The position numbers were made by a program, and so were the translations under genes. 64,000 nucleotides of DNA from Zobellella endophytica (lineage in GTDB: Bacteria > Pseudomonadota > Gammaproteobacteria > Enterobacterales > Aeromonadaceae): positions 868,001 through 932,000 of the forward strand of contig NZ_PXYG01000001.1 in assembly GCF_003012775.1 (NCBI RefSeq), read 5' to 3'. Position 1 is the first letter of the stretch; each line of letters starts with the position of its first letter. Below are positions 55,288 to 64,000 of this stretch, in pieces. The notes under the pieces were generated by a model that was not told the origin of the DNA, ran no database searches, and saw only the letters and a list, made by a program, of their open reading frames with translations.

Positions 55288-56142
55288 ATGCATATCGTTG
55301 TAACAGGCAAAAACGGCCAGTTGGCCCATGAACTGGCCCAGTCGATTCCCGCCGGCGTAACGGCCACTTTCCTCTCCAGCCAGGAGCTGGACATCAGCAA
55401 CCGGGAAGCGGTGCACACCCAACTGGCCCAACTGCAGCCGGACGCGGTTATCAACGCCGCCGCCTACACCGCCGTTGACAAAGCAGAGAACGACCGGGAA
55501 CAGGCCTTTGCGGTAAATGCCGACGGCCCCAAACACCTGGCCGAAGCCTGCCGGGCGCTGGGCATACATTTGGTGCATGTGTCTACCGACTTTGTGTTCG
55601 ACGGCAGCGCCAACACCCCCTATGCCCCCGATGCCGAAACCAGCCCGGTGAGCGTATATGGCCACAGCAAGCTGGCCGGCGAGCAGGCGGTTACCGCGCT
55701 GTTGCCCTCCGCCACCATTATCCGCACCGCCTGGGTATACAGCCGCCATGGCAACAACTTTGTAAAAACCATGCTGCGACTGATGGCGGACAAGCCGCAA
55801 CTGGGGGTGGTAAGCGATCAAACCGGCGCCCCCACCTGGGCCGCCGGCCTGGCCAACGTCTGCTGGCTGGCCGCCCGGAAGCAACCGGCCGGTATTTATC
55901 ACTGGAGCGACGCGGGCGTGGCCAGCTGGTACGACTTTGCGGTGGCCATCCAGGCCCTCGGCCGGGAACAGGGGCTGTTGCAAACGGCCATTCCGGTCAA
56001 CCCCATTCGTACCATTGACTACCCCACCCCGGCCCGGCGCCCCGCCTACAGTGTGCTGGACAGCCGCTCCCTGTGCCAGACACTGGGAGTGAGCCAGGTT
56101 CATTGGCGCGAGCAACTGCGGAACATGCTGAACCAGCTCTGA
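55288..56142 (+). CDS. rmlD: dTDP-4-dehydrorhamnose reductase
   Basis: 284 residues. The Rossmann motif is slightly unusual, [14 protein letters not shown] (G-K-N-G-Q-L), as in RmlD enzymes. [26 protein letters not shown] with the catalytic Thr, [10 protein letters not shown] with the Tyr-x3-Lys pair, and [14 protein letters not shown] complete the signature. It reduces the 4-keto group to give dTDP-L-rhamnose. Follows rmlC by 46 bases. Confidence 0.95.
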   Translation: MHIVVTGKNGQLAHELAQSIPAGVTATFLSSQELDISNREAVHTQLAQLQPDAVINAAAYTAVDKAENDREQAFAVNADGPKHLAEACRALGIHLVHVSTDFVFDGSANTPYAPDAETSPVSVYGHSKLAGEQAVTALLPSATIIRTAWVYSRHGNNFVKTMLRLMADKPQLGVVSDQTGAPTWAAGLANVCWLAARKQPAGIYHWSDAGVASWYDFAVAIQALGREQGLLQTAIPVNPIRTIDYPTPARRPAYSVLDSRSLCQTLGVSQVHWREQLRNMLNQL

Positions 56143-56185
56143 TTCGCCACCCCGGTTAAATAACAACAACCCTCGGAATAAAAAC

Positions 56186-57100
56186 ATGAAAGCCATTATT
56201 CCCGTCGCCGGGCTGGGCACCCGCATGTTGCCCGCGACCAAGGCCATTCCCAAAGAGATGCTGCCCATCGTCGATAAACCGCTGATCCAGTATGTGGTGA
56301 ACGAGGCGGTGGCCGCCGGCATCAAGGAAATAGTGCTGGTCACCCACGCCAGCAAAAACTCCATTGAGAACCACTTTGATACCAGCTTCGAGCTGGAGGC
56401 CACCCTGGAAAAGCGGGTGAAGCGCCAGCTGCTGGCGGAAGTGCAAGCCATTTGCCCACCGGACGTGACCATTATGCATGTGCGCCAGGGCGTGGCCAAA
56501 GGCCTGGGCCACGCCATACTCTGTGCCCGCCCGCTGGTGGGCGACAGCCCGTGCGTGGTGATGCTGCCCGACGTATTGATTGACGACGCCGCGAGCGACC
56601 TGAGCAAAGACAACCTGGCCCAGATGCTGGCCCGCTTCAAGGAAAAGGGAAACAGCCAGATCATGGTGGAGCCGGTGGCCGCCGAGCAGGTGCACCTGTA
56701 CGGTATTGCCGACTGCATGGGGCACGAGGTAGCCGTGGGTCAGAGCAAGCCCATGACCGGCGTGGTGGAAAAGCCCAGGCGGGAAGCCGCCCCCTCCAAC
56801 CTCGCGGTGGTGGGCCGCTATGTACTGAGCCAGGCGATTTGGCCGCTGCTGGCCAGAACACCGCCCGGGGCCGGCGACGAAATTCAACTGACCGATGCCA
56901 TTGCCGGGCTGATGCTGCAGGAGCAGGTAGAAGCTTACCGCATTGTGGGCAAAAGCCATGACTGCGGCAGCAAGCTGGGCTATATGCAGGCCAGTGTGGA
57001 ATATGCCCTGCGCCACCCAGAGCTGGGCGCCGCCTTTGCGGAGTACATCACTACATTGAACGCTGATCCCGTTCCCCCCCTGCAACACACCGGCGGCTAA
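56186..57100 (+). CDS. galU: UTP-glucose-1-phosphate uridylyltransferase
   Basis: 304 residues. [20 protein letters not shown] with [20 protein letters not shown] is the classic GalU opening; [31 protein letters not shown] and [21 protein letters not shown] follow. It makes UDP-glucose, which feeds many envelope glycans. Placed in the capsule operon between rmlD and the small WYLxxYPDV gene, so it probably supplies the locus directly. Confidence 0.96.
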   Translation: MKAIIPVAGLGTRMLPATKAIPKEMLPIVDKPLIQYVVNEAVAAGIKEIVLVTHASKNSIENHFDTSFELEATLEKRVKRQLLAEVQAICPPDVTIMHVRQGVAKGLGHAILCARPLVGDSPCVVMLPDVLIDDAASDLSKDNLAQMLARFKEKGNSQIMVEPVAAEQVHLYGIADCMGHEVAVGQSKPMTGVVEKPRREAAPSNLAVVGRYVLSQAIWPLLARTPPGAGDEIQLTDAIAGLMLQEQVEAYRIVGKSHDCGSKLGYMQASVEYALRHPELGAAFAEYITTLNADPVPPLQHTGG

Positions 57101-57198
57101 TGCCGGCGGTGTTCAGGCCCGGCACCCCATGCCAGACCACCCGGCGGGCCCGAGGCCAGTTGAGGCATCAGTTGTTCATTATTCATCCCACTGCACGA

Positions 57199-57218
57199 TG
57201 TTACGTGCCTGCGTAACA
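57199..57218 (+). other. Hairpin next to the ribosome site of the WYLxxYPDV gene
   Basis: TGTTACG-TGCCTG-CGTAACA (7-bp stem) ends at the A that begins the AAGGA ribosome site of the gene starting at 57229. It could affect translation initiation or mark an RNA-processing site. Confidence 0.4.
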
Positions 57219-57228
57219 AGGATTTTTC

Positions 57229-57672
57229 ATGTCCAGACAAAATGATATTGAGCTCGTCAAACAATCCGGGCTGTTCGACGAACAGTGGTACCTGCGGCAG
57301 TACCCCGACGTGGCAAAGCTTGAAATGTGCCCGGCCGGCCATTTTATCGACTACGGCTGGCGCCTGGGAAGAAACCCCTCTTCCCGTTTCAGCACCCGGC
57401 TTTACCTGGAGCATAACGACGATGTGGCCAAGGCCCGCGTCAACCCGCTGCTGCACTACCTGCGCCAGGGAAAAAAGGAAAAGCGCACCATCATGCCCGT
57501 GCCGGCAAACACCCCCTCCTCCCTGAGCGTGCCTTTGCCCGCCGCCATGCCGGGCCAGGACACCACCCCGGCCACCCCCAATGAAAAGGCACAGCTGGCC
57601 CAGACCCAGCAGTTGCTGGAACACTACTTTAACCGCTGCCAGCAGCTCGAATATCAGCTTCTGGATCGTTAA
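57229..57672 (+). CDS. Small protein with WYLxxYPDV-type repeats
   Basis: 147 residues, no signal peptide or membrane segment. The N-terminal half has [20 protein letters not shown] then [19 protein letters not shown], and a second, weaker unit [20 protein letters not shown] with [13 protein letters not shown]. This FDxxWYLxxYPDV...PLxHYLxxGxxEGR pattern is often found at the N-terminus of capsule and O-antigen glycosyltransferases, as I recall. Here it stands alone with a proline-rich linker and a C-terminal helix ([20 protein letters not shown]). It may be an adapter for other enzymes of the locus; the function is unknown. Start preceded by AAGGA. Confidence 0.7.
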   Translation: MSRQNDIELVKQSGLFDEQWYLRQYPDVAKLEMCPAGHFIDYGWRLGRNPSSRFSTRLYLEHNDDVAKARVNPLLHYLRQGKKEKRTIMPVPANTPSSLSVPLPAAMPGQDTTPATPNEKAQLAQTQQLLEHYFNRCQQLEYQLLDR

Positions 57673-57694
57673 CCAACCAACTCTCAGGATAAAG

Positions 57695-58807
57695 ATGAAA
57701 GTTTTAACCGTTTTTGGCACCCGCCCCGAGGCCATCAAAATGGCTCCCCTGGCCCTGCAGCTGGCCGCAGACCCGCGTTTTGACGCCAAGGTGTGCGTTA
57801 CCGCCCAACACCGGGAAATGCTGGACCAGGTGCTGGAGCTGTTTGAACTCAAGCCCGAGTTCGACCTTAACCTGATGAAGCCAGGGCAGGATTTGACCGA
57901 CGTTACCGCCGGCATACTGCAGGGTATGAAGGGGGTATTCAGCGAATTCCGGCCCGATATTGTGCTGGTGCACGGCGACACCGCCACCACCTTTGCCACC
58001 ACCCTGGCGGCTTATTACCAGCAAATTCCGGTAGGCCATGTAGAAGCAGGCCTACGCACCGGCAACATCTACTCCCCCTGGCCGGAAGAAGCCAACCGCA
58101 AGCTGACCGGTGCCATTGCCGCCAAGCACTTTGCTCCCACCCAAACCTCCCGGCAAAACCTGCTGCGCGAAGGGGTGGATGACACCGCCATTTTTGTAAC
58201 CGGCAATACCGTGATAGATGCCCTGCTCGATGTGGTGAGAAAGCTGGATACCAACCAGCCCCTGGCCACTGAGCTGGCCACCCGCTTCGACTTTTTGGGT
58301 GCCAACAAGCGCATCGTCCTGGTTACCGGGCACCGCAGAGAAAGCTTCGGCGGCGGTTTTGAACGCATTTGCCAGGCCCTGGCCAACACCGCCAAGCAAC
58401 ACCCGGACGTGCAAATTGTTTACCCGGTGCACCTTAACCCCAATGTGCGCGAGCCGGTAAACCGTTTGCTTTCCGAGGTGAGCAATATTCACCTGATAGA
58501 GCCGCTGGACTACCTGCCCTTTGTATACCTGATGAACCGCGCCCATATCATCCTTACCGACTCGGGCGGCATTCAGGAAGAGGCGCCCTCGCTGGGCAAA
58601 CCCGTGCTGGTGATGCGCGACACCACGGAACGCCCCGAAGCGGTGGAAGCCGGCACCGTAAAACTGGTGGGCACCCAGGTAGAGGCGATCACCCAGGCGC
58701 TGCATACCCTACTGACCGACAAAGCCGCCTACCAGAAGATGAGCTTTGCCCACAACCCCTACGGCGATGGCAAAGCCTGCCAGCGCATAATGGACGCGCT
58801 GCTCTAA
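57695..58807 (+). CDS. wecB: UDP-N-acetylglucosamine 2-epimerase (non-hydrolysing)
   Basis: 370 residues from the ATG at 57695. [20 protein letters not shown] is diagnostic. [77 protein letters not shown], and [20 protein letters not shown] are all present. It interconverts UDP-GlcNAc and UDP-ManNAc. With the following wecC it provides UDP-ManNAcA. An array of hairpin repeats separates the two genes. Confidence 0.97.
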   Translation: MKVLTVFGTRPEAIKMAPLALQLAADPRFDAKVCVTAQHREMLDQVLELFELKPEFDLNLMKPGQDLTDVTAGILQGMKGVFSEFRPDIVLVHGDTATTFATTLAAYYQQIPVGHVEAGLRTGNIYSPWPEEANRKLTGAIAAKHFAPTQTSRQNLLREGVDDTAIFVTGNTVIDALLDVVRKLDTNQPLATELATRFDFLGANKRIVLVTGHRRESFGGGFERICQALANTAKQHPDVQIVYPVHLNPNVREPVNRLLSEVSNIHLIEPLDYLPFVYLMNRAHIILTDSGGIQEEAPSLGKPVLVMRDTTERPEAVEAGTVKLVGTQVEAITQALHTLLTDKAAYQKMSFAHNPYGDGKACQRIMDALL

Positions 58808-58830
58808 AAACTAAACGCCAAGGGTCTGTT

Positions 58831-58952
58831 GTAGGGTCCGTTGTAGGGTCGACTTCAGTCGACCAAAACAACCACACAGGTCCACCGTAGGGTCAACTTC
58901 AGTGGACCAAAAAAAACACACAGGTCCACCGTAGGGTCAACTTCAGTGGACC
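58831..58952. repeat. GTAGGGTC...GACC hairpin cluster C inside the capsule locus
   Basis: A truncated copy GTAGGGTCCG (58831-58840), then GGTCGACTTCAGTCGACC within 58843-58864, and two GGTCAACTTCAGTGGACC copies within 58887-58908 and 58931-58952, the last two 44 bases apart with GGTCCACC before each. All in one orientation, between wecB and wecC. Confidence 0.85.
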
Positions 58953-58993
58953 AAAACAACTTTCATTAAAAATAAAAATTTCAGGATAACCAC

Positions 58994-60274
58994 ATGAGCT
59001 TTAACACCATCTCCGTTATCGGCCTGGGCTACATAGGCCTGCCCACTGCCGCCGTATTTGCCTCGCGCAAGAAAAAAGTGATTGGCGTGGATGTAAACCA
59101 GCACGCGGTAGACACCATCAACAAGGGTGAAATTCACATTGTGGAGCCAGAGCTGGACATCGTGGTGCATGCCGCGGTAACCGAAGGCTACCTGCACGCC
59201 ACCACCCAACCCGAGCCGGCCGACGCCTATTTGATTGCCGTACCCACCCCCTTCTACCATGACGAAACCGGCAGCAGCCACAAGGCGGATCTGAGCTACA
59301 TTGAAGCCGCCAGCAAGGCTATTGCCCCAGTGCTGCAGGCCGGCAACCTGGTGGTGCTGGAGTCTACCAGCCCCGTAGGTGCCACCGAGCAAATGGCCGC
59401 TTGGCTGGCCGAAGCCCGCCCCGATCTCACCTTTCCGCAGACCCATGGGGAAGACTCGGACATTCGCATTGCCCACTGCCCCGAGCGCGTACTGCCCGGC
59501 CATGTGATCCGCGAACTGGTGGAAAATGATCGGGTCATCGGCGGCATGACTCCCAAGTGCAGCCAGGCCGCCAAGGCCCTGTACAAGATTTTTGTAGAAG
59601 GCGAATGCGTAATCACCAATGCCCGCACCGCCGAAATGGCCAAGCTCACCGAAAACAGCTTTCGCGATGTAAACATTGCCTTTGCCAACGAGCTTTCTGT
59701 TATTTGCGACAAGCTCGACATTAACGTATGGGAGCTGATCGCCTTGGCCAACCGCCATCCGCGGGTAAACATTCTGCAACCCGGCGCCGGCGTGGGTGGC
59801 CACTGCATTGCGGTAGACCCCTGGTTTATAGTCGACAGCTGCCCGGAAGAGGCCAAGCTGATCCACACCGCCCGCCTGGTTAACGACGGCAAACCCCAAT
59901 GGGTGCTGGAGCAAATCCGCAAACAGCTTGATGCCGTTCACTGCACCCACCCCGCCAAAACCCGCAGCGATATTACCGTGGCCTGCTTAGGGATAGCCTT
60001 TAAGCCGGACATAGACGACCTGCGCGAAAGCCCGGCCCTGGGCATTGCCCAACAGGTGGCAACGCTTGGCTGCAAGGTGCAAATTGTAGAGCCCAACATC
60101 GAGGCGCTGCCCGCCAAACTGCAGGCAGATAACGTAAGCCTGGCCCCGCTGCACCAGGCCCTGACGCAGGCCGACGTGGTATGCGTGCTGGTTAAACACA
60201 AACCCTTTATCGAACATGCCGACCAGGTACGCGAAAGCAAGCACCTGGTAGACGCCGTGGGCCTGCTGGGCTAA
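58994..60274 (+). CDS. wecC: UDP-N-acetyl-D-mannosamine dehydrogenase
   Basis: 426 residues. The NAD motif is at the N-terminus (ISVIGLGYIGLPTAAVFAS). LIAVPTPFYHDE, LESTSPVGATEQMA, HCPERVLPGHVIRELVEN, KLTENSFRDVNIAFANELS, and the catalytic cysteine in PGAGVGGHCIAVDPWF are clear, with GIAFKPDIDDLRESPAL in the C-terminal domain. It oxidises UDP-ManNAc twice to UDP-ManNAcA. It follows the CAGGATAA-type ribosome region used by other genes of the locus. Confidence 0.96.
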   Translation: MSFNTISVIGLGYIGLPTAAVFASRKKKVIGVDVNQHAVDTINKGEIHIVEPELDIVVHAAVTEGYLHATTQPEPADAYLIAVPTPFYHDETGSSHKADLSYIEAASKAIAPVLQAGNLVVLESTSPVGATEQMAAWLAEARPDLTFPQTHGEDSDIRIAHCPERVLPGHVIRELVENDRVIGGMTPKCSQAAKALYKIFVEGECVITNARTAEMAKLTENSFRDVNIAFANELSVICDKLDINVWELIALANRHPRVNILQPGAGVGGHCIAVDPWFIVDSCPEEAKLIHTARLVNDGKPQWVLEQIRKQLDAVHCTHPAKTRSDITVACLGIAFKPDIDDLRESPALGIAQQVATLGCKVQIVEPNIEALPAKLQADNVSLAPLHQALTQADVVCVLVKHKPFIEHADQVRESKHLVDAVGLLG

Positions 60275-60281
60275 CACAGCT

Positions 60282-60379
60282 GTCATTCCCGCGAAGGCGG
60301 GAATCCATGGAATAACGCAGGAATTCAAGCCAAAGGCAACCACGACAAACAACACCGTCACTCCCACACAGCCGGGAGT
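60282..60379. repeat. CCCGCGAAGGCGGG-family hairpin plus a degenerate copy
   Basis: GTCATTCCCGCGAAGGCGGG then AATCCA at 60282-60307 is an intact member (stem ATTCCCGC/GCGGGAAT). GTCACTCCCACACAGCCGGG then AGT at 60357-60379 aligns with it, is in the same orientation, and has lost most of the stem. Both lie between wecC and the giant glycosyltransferase gene. Confidence 0.75.
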
Positions 60380-60420
60380 ATTTATATAAACGCAGCCAAC
60401 AACCAGTAAAAGCGACGGAC

Positions 60421-63400
60421 ATGGACCAACTTATAGAACACGCCATAAAACTTGCCAGTCAACCGGCAGCGCCCCTGCATTTGCCCATCAAAAATCGCAT
60501 AGCCTATGTAGTAAGCCATGGCCAGAGCTATGCCAGCAACGGCTACGCCATTCGTACCCAGGGGGTAGCCAAGGCACTGAACGAGCACGGTTTTGACACC
60601 CTGTGTTTTGTTCGCCCCGGCCGTCCCTGGGAGCTGGGGGTTGAAAAAGGCAGTATCGAGCCCCATGTAGTGGTGGATGGTGTACGCTATATTCATGGCC
60701 GCTGGCCGCAAGACAAACAACCGTCGAATGAGCAGCAGCACTTTGAGCAAAGCGTGCAACATTTTGTTGAACTGTTCCGTATATATCGCCCCAAAGCGGT
60801 GTTGGCTGCATCCAACTATATTGTTGGCCTGCCGGCCTGGGTTGCAGCAACAAGACTTGGCCTGCCTTTTTACAATGAAGTACGCGGATTTTGGGAGCTT
60901 TCTCGCGATGCACGCGAGCCCGGCTATGCCAATACTCTTGCATTTATGGCGGAAGCCGAACGCGACACTTTTGTGGCCAAGCAGGCACTCAAGGTATTCA
61001 CCCTCAACCAGCCCATGGTGGATGAGCTGGTGAAGCGAGGGGTGGATCTCCATAAAATCTCGATTGTGCCAAATGGTCTCAGCAAACATCCGCTAGTCAA
61101 GCCTGCCGATCCCATTCTAAAAGCAAAGCTGGGTATTAAGGATAACGAAAAGGTTATTGGTTATATAGGAAGTTTCAATACCTATGAAGGGCTGGATACT
61201 CTGCTTGAAGCCTGTGAACTGTTAGTGCATAAAGGTGAAAAACTCAAATTGCTGATTGTCGGTGATGAGCAACTGATGATAAAAGCACATGGCAATAAAA
61301 AAAGCCTCGCCGATAAACCTTGGTTAATTCAGGTTGGTCGTGTTCCCCATGATCAAGTGGTGGACTACTACGCACTGATCGATACGGCGGTGCTCCCCCG
61401 AAAAAAGCTGCCAGTGTGTGAACTGGTACCGCCCCTAAAGGCCGCAGAAGCGCTGGCCTATGGCAAGCCACTAATGGTATCGGATGTAGCATCCTTGGAG
61501 GAATATACAACCAAGCATAAATCAGTGACCTCATTTAAGGCTGGAAGCGTGGATAACTTGGCGAAAGCGATCCAACAACTGATGAGTTCCCCCTCACCCA
61601 AAGCCACGATGTCCGTGCTGATGCAGGATCATACTCAATCGATGAGCGATGCTCTACGTTGTAAAGGCAATATACCTGCTATTTCCACTCAAGGAAAAGA
61701 GCCCTTGCTAGAAACTAAGAAATCAACATCGGAAATCCGACATGAGAAATTCAATAATGGAGTAAACAGAAGCTCTCCAATACTTAAAATATTTTTGGAC
61801 TCAAGCTCACTTCCCACAAAAGAATTAACCGCTTTAATTAAAATATATTCCAAAATAAGCAGCACAGTAAGTCGAATATCTTTAGTTATCTATGGGGATA
61901 GCTTTAACAATGAACTACTTAATGATAATGATACACTCGAAAGTATTTTATTTGAAACTGACAAGAAAGTAATCCATAATTCATCTTTCGATATACAGAT
62001 TAAATCTCATAAGGCAATAGATATTGGTGCTAAATTTATTTTAGATGCCTCCAATTTTAAAGGGTTCTGTGAGTCAATATCGAAGCTATATGAAGAATCC
62101 TTAAAGTCCAAGCTACTATATTTCGTATATACGACAGATAACAATATAGAGGCAGGATACCATCGTCGTTCTTTGCATCTAAAAAAATCCTTTAGCAAGA
62201 TTGGAGTAACTTTACCTCTAATCTCTTATCATTCAAGCAGCTTCAAACATAAAGAAAACATTTCTTTTATTCCTAAAGATGAAGTTTTGCTAAAGAGAGT
62301 AGTTGAGTGGCTAAACCCCAAAATTGTTATAGCTGCCTCTAATTACGAGAACGCCAAACCTATTCTTAATCTAAAAGATGCGGTGGATTTTGATTTCATT
62401 TACGAAATGCGAGGATTGTGGCATGAAACATATGCCGCAAAAATGCTTGAAATCAACAATAAATACAAAATAGAAAATGACAAAAATTATAATAAAGGAA
62501 TGAATGGAGAGCTAGAGATTGTTAGAAAGGCAGATAAAGTTATATTTATCTGCAAAGAGATGAAGGACTATATCCAACATAGAATCCCTGAAAAAGAAAT
62601 ACACTGTGAGATCATAGGTAACGGTTATGAGATAACAGAATCTAACAGTCACGCTTTTGAAGTTAAAAAATATGAAAAAGAGAATTCAGAACCATTTGTA
62701 ATAGGTTACTTTGGCTCTATCACCTACTATGAAGGAATAAATCTTCTTCTTGACGCAGTAAGCGAGCTGATAGCAGAAGGTTTAAACGTGAAAGTCCTTC
62801 TTATCGGAAAGAATTCAATTACACACAAGCATGTTTTGGATGTAGATAAATACAGTTTTGTTCAGTATGAAAAGTTTAAACAGGATATATCACCTTACTA
62901 TAGTCAAATAAATCTTTTTGTTGTACCTAGGCTTCCATATGAAGTCTGCCATAGCGTTGAGCCCTTAAAACCGTTTGATTGCTTTGCAAAAAAAATACCA
63001 TTATTGCTTTCTGATTGTAAAGCATTAAATCGCCTAGCCGGGGAAGGGGATAGATGCTTAACCTTTAAGGCTGGTGATAAAGTCAGTCTTAAAGAAAAAA
63101 TTAAGAATATAATTAAGGAAGGCTACCCAGCAGAGAAGCTAGATATAGCATGGAATTGGGTAAATCAAAGCCTAAAATGGGTGGACATTGCAGAAAAGTA
63201 CACAAATTTCATTCATAAAAAAAACAAAAAAATATATTATCTGTACGCTGATAAGTGGTGGATCTCTTATTCATGGAGTGGTGCCTCTATAAACGCAATC
63301 AATGAGATGGCTGTTTTATCAAAAGATAATGATGTTTATTACAATGATATATATGTGAATGATTTATTTCAAAATGGAATTTTCAATGAAAAACAATACT

Positions 63401-64000
63401 TGGAAAGATATAGTAAAGAAGCAAAGTTAAAAAAGCATTTAGAATCAGTACACTTACCAAAGGTTTTTGTTCCTTCTCGTGACTATGATGCTACATTTTA
63501 TCGTTCTGGTAGCAATGAGAGATGTGTTGATTTTTTCCAAAAGGAACTTTTCCAACCAAAAATATTTAGCCATAATTTTGTTAAACCAATCTGGGAAAAT
63601 AGTATAATTGGCTTCCAAACTGAAGCATCCCAAGAGTTTGCAATAAACGGGAGCTTGAGTGATTATGACGATGATGGCACCCTAGGCTATGCTGAGTGTG
63701 AATCCACACCTAAAAGAAGTTTTTTACGCTATCAAGTAAGTGCTAACAAAGCGTCAGAGCCGCGTCTGATCTTCAATACGGATAAACGTTCACGGCTAAA
63801 AAGAGAACTTAATAGTGATTTTATAATAGGCGTTATAGGAACAATTTACGACGGCACTTATCCCGATCTTTTGTTCGAGACCGTTGAGAAACTACGAGAG
63901 AATCATCCTTATCTGAATGCAAAAGTTGTAATATACTCTATTAATATACTAATAGAATTGCCAAAGAAGGACTGGATTGTTGTATCTAAATACGAAAAAG
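60421..64000 (+). CDS. Giant multi-domain GT4-like glycosyltransferase (3' end beyond window)
   Basis: Open from the ATG at 60421 to the window edge, at least 1193 codons with no stop; I read the frame through every line. Module 1 (about 20-395) is a full GT-B glycosyltransferase: RIAYVVSHGQSYASNGYAIR (27-46), NEVRGFWE (152-159), SIVPNGLS, IGYIGSFNTYEGLDTLL (246-262), LPRKKLPVCELVPPLKAAEA. Module 2 (about 560-925) repeats it: FVYTTDNNIEAGYHRRSLHL, YEMRGLWHE (661), IGYFGSITYYEGINLLL (761), VPRLPYEVCHSVEPLKPFD. A third begins near 935 (IYYLYADKWWISYSWSGASI) with IIGVIGTIYDGTYPDLLFE at 1134. The DNA becomes strongly AT-rich after about 61100-61700. Likely a polymerising or multi-linkage capsule enzyme; acceptor and sugar unknown. 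Confidence 0.88.
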   Translation, partial: MDQLIEHAIKLASQPAAPLHLPIKNRIAYVVSHGQSYASNGYAIRTQGVAKALNEHGFDTLCFVRPGRPWELGVEKGSIEPHVVVDGVRYIHGRWPQDKQPSNEQQHFEQSVQHFVELFRIYRPKAVLAASNYIVGLPAWVAATRLGLPFYNEVRGFWELSRDAREPGYANTLAFMAEAERDTFVAKQALKVFTLNQPMVDELVKRGVDLHKISIVPNGLSKHPLVKPADPILKAKLGIKDNEKVIGYIGSFNTYEGLDTLLEACELLVHKGEKLKLLIVGDEQLMIKAHGNKKSLADKPWLIQVGRVPHDQVVDYYALIDTAVLPRKKLPVCELVPPLKAAEALAYGKPLMVSDVASLEEYTTKHKSVTSFKAGSVDNLAKAIQQLMSSPSPKATMSVLMQDHTQSMSDALRCKGNIPAISTQGKEPLLETKKSTSEIRHEKFNNGVNRSSPILKIFLDSSSLPTKELTALIKIYSKISSTVSRISLVIYGDSFNNELLNDNDTLESILFETDKKVIHNSSFDIQIKSHKAIDIGAKFILDASNFKGFCESISKLYEESLKSKLLYFVYTTDNNIEAGYHRRSLHLKKSFSKIGVTLPLISYHSSSFKHKENISFIPKDEVLLKRVVEWLNPKIVIAASNYENAKPILNLKDAVDFDFIYEMRGLWHETYAAKMLEINNKYKIENDKNYNKGMNGELEIVRKADKVIFICKEMKDYIQHRIPEKEIHCEIIGNGYEITESNSHAFEVKKYEKENSEPFVIGYFGSITYYEGINLLLDAVSELIAEGLNVKVLLIGKNSITHKHVLDVDKYSFVQYEKFKQDISPYYSQINLFVVPRLPYEVCHSVEPLKPFDCFAKKIPLLLSDCKALNRLAGEGDRCLTFKAGDKVSLKEKIKNIIKEGYPAEKLDIAWNWVNQSLKWVDIAEKYTNFIHKKNKKIYYLYADKWWISYSWSGASINAINEMAVLSKDNDVYYNDIYVNDLFQNGIFNEKQYLERYSKEAKLKKHLESVHLPKVFVPSRDYDATFYRSGSNERCVDFFQKELFQPKIFSHNFVKPIWENSIIGFQTEASQEFAINGSLSDYDDDGTLGYAECESTPKRSFLRYQVSANKASEPRLIFNTDKRSRLKRELNSDFIIGVIGTIYDGTYPDLLFETVEKLRENHPYLNAKVVIYSINILIELPKKDWIVVSKYEK

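Overview
The window reads as chromosomal DNA from a GC-rich marine or brackish gammaproteobacterium. Gene content and protein style (adk next to hemH, htpG, fadIJ, an ECF sigma factor paired with a DUF3379 protein, YbiT, YbjN, PqiABC) fit the Aeromonadales, for example the Oceanimonas/Zobellella/Oceanisphaera group. The genus is inferred from general resemblance only.

Left part (1-27 kb): housekeeping and stress genes in short units. In order: the 5' end of a YjiH-like membrane protein, a TPMT-family methyltransferase (tpm), a DUF4250 protein, a SulA-like division inhibitor behind two LexA boxes, hemH, adk, a PrpA/B-type phosphatase, an exported amidohydrolase, htpG behind a near-consensus heat-shock promoter, the fadI-fadJ beta-oxidation operon with a FadR-like palindrome, an ECF sigma/DUF3379 pair, psiE, a SulP transporter with a tandem universal stress protein, cfa, ybiT, a dehydrogenase/secreted RNase/barstar operon, cysQ, a second tandem Usp, ybjN, tRNA-Ser(GGA) with a truncated upstream copy, and mtnK.

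Middle (27-48 kb): an ECF sigma factor and zinc-finger anti-sigma factor sit immediately upstream of an ArsS-like radical SAM protein, its two usual companion transferases, a sterol-desaturase-family protein and a TVP38/DedA-oxidoreductase fusion. Next come an array of covarying hairpin repeats and a signalling block on the minus strand: a chemoreceptor, three GGDEF proteins (one with EAL), CheC and a lone receiver domain. The pqiABC lipid-transport operon follows.

Right part (48.5-64 kb): a capsule (ABC-transporter-dependent polysaccharide) locus opening with a JUMPstart/ops element. It runs through a lipoprotein, KpsD-, KpsM-, KpsT- and KpsE-like export proteins, rmlA, rmlC and rmlD (no rmlB in the window), galU, a small WYLxxYPDV protein, wecB, wecC, and a glycosyltransferase still open after 1193 codons at the window edge. 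The export genes suggest a Kps-type envelope complex; the sugar genes suggest dTDP-rhamnose (with rmlB elsewhere), UDP-glucose and UDP-ManNAc/ManNAcA precursors. The KpsT-like ATPase carries a 12-unit Asn/Pro/Arg/Gly nonapeptide tail. The giant glycosyltransferase changes from GC-rich to strongly AT-rich part-way through, as expected for a strain-specific, transferred part of the locus.

Three dispersed palindromic repeat families link the regions: GTAGGGTC...GACC hairpins with compensated stems, CCCGCGAAGGCGGG-type paired elements, and one long GGGGTCGGAGTCATTT palindrome.
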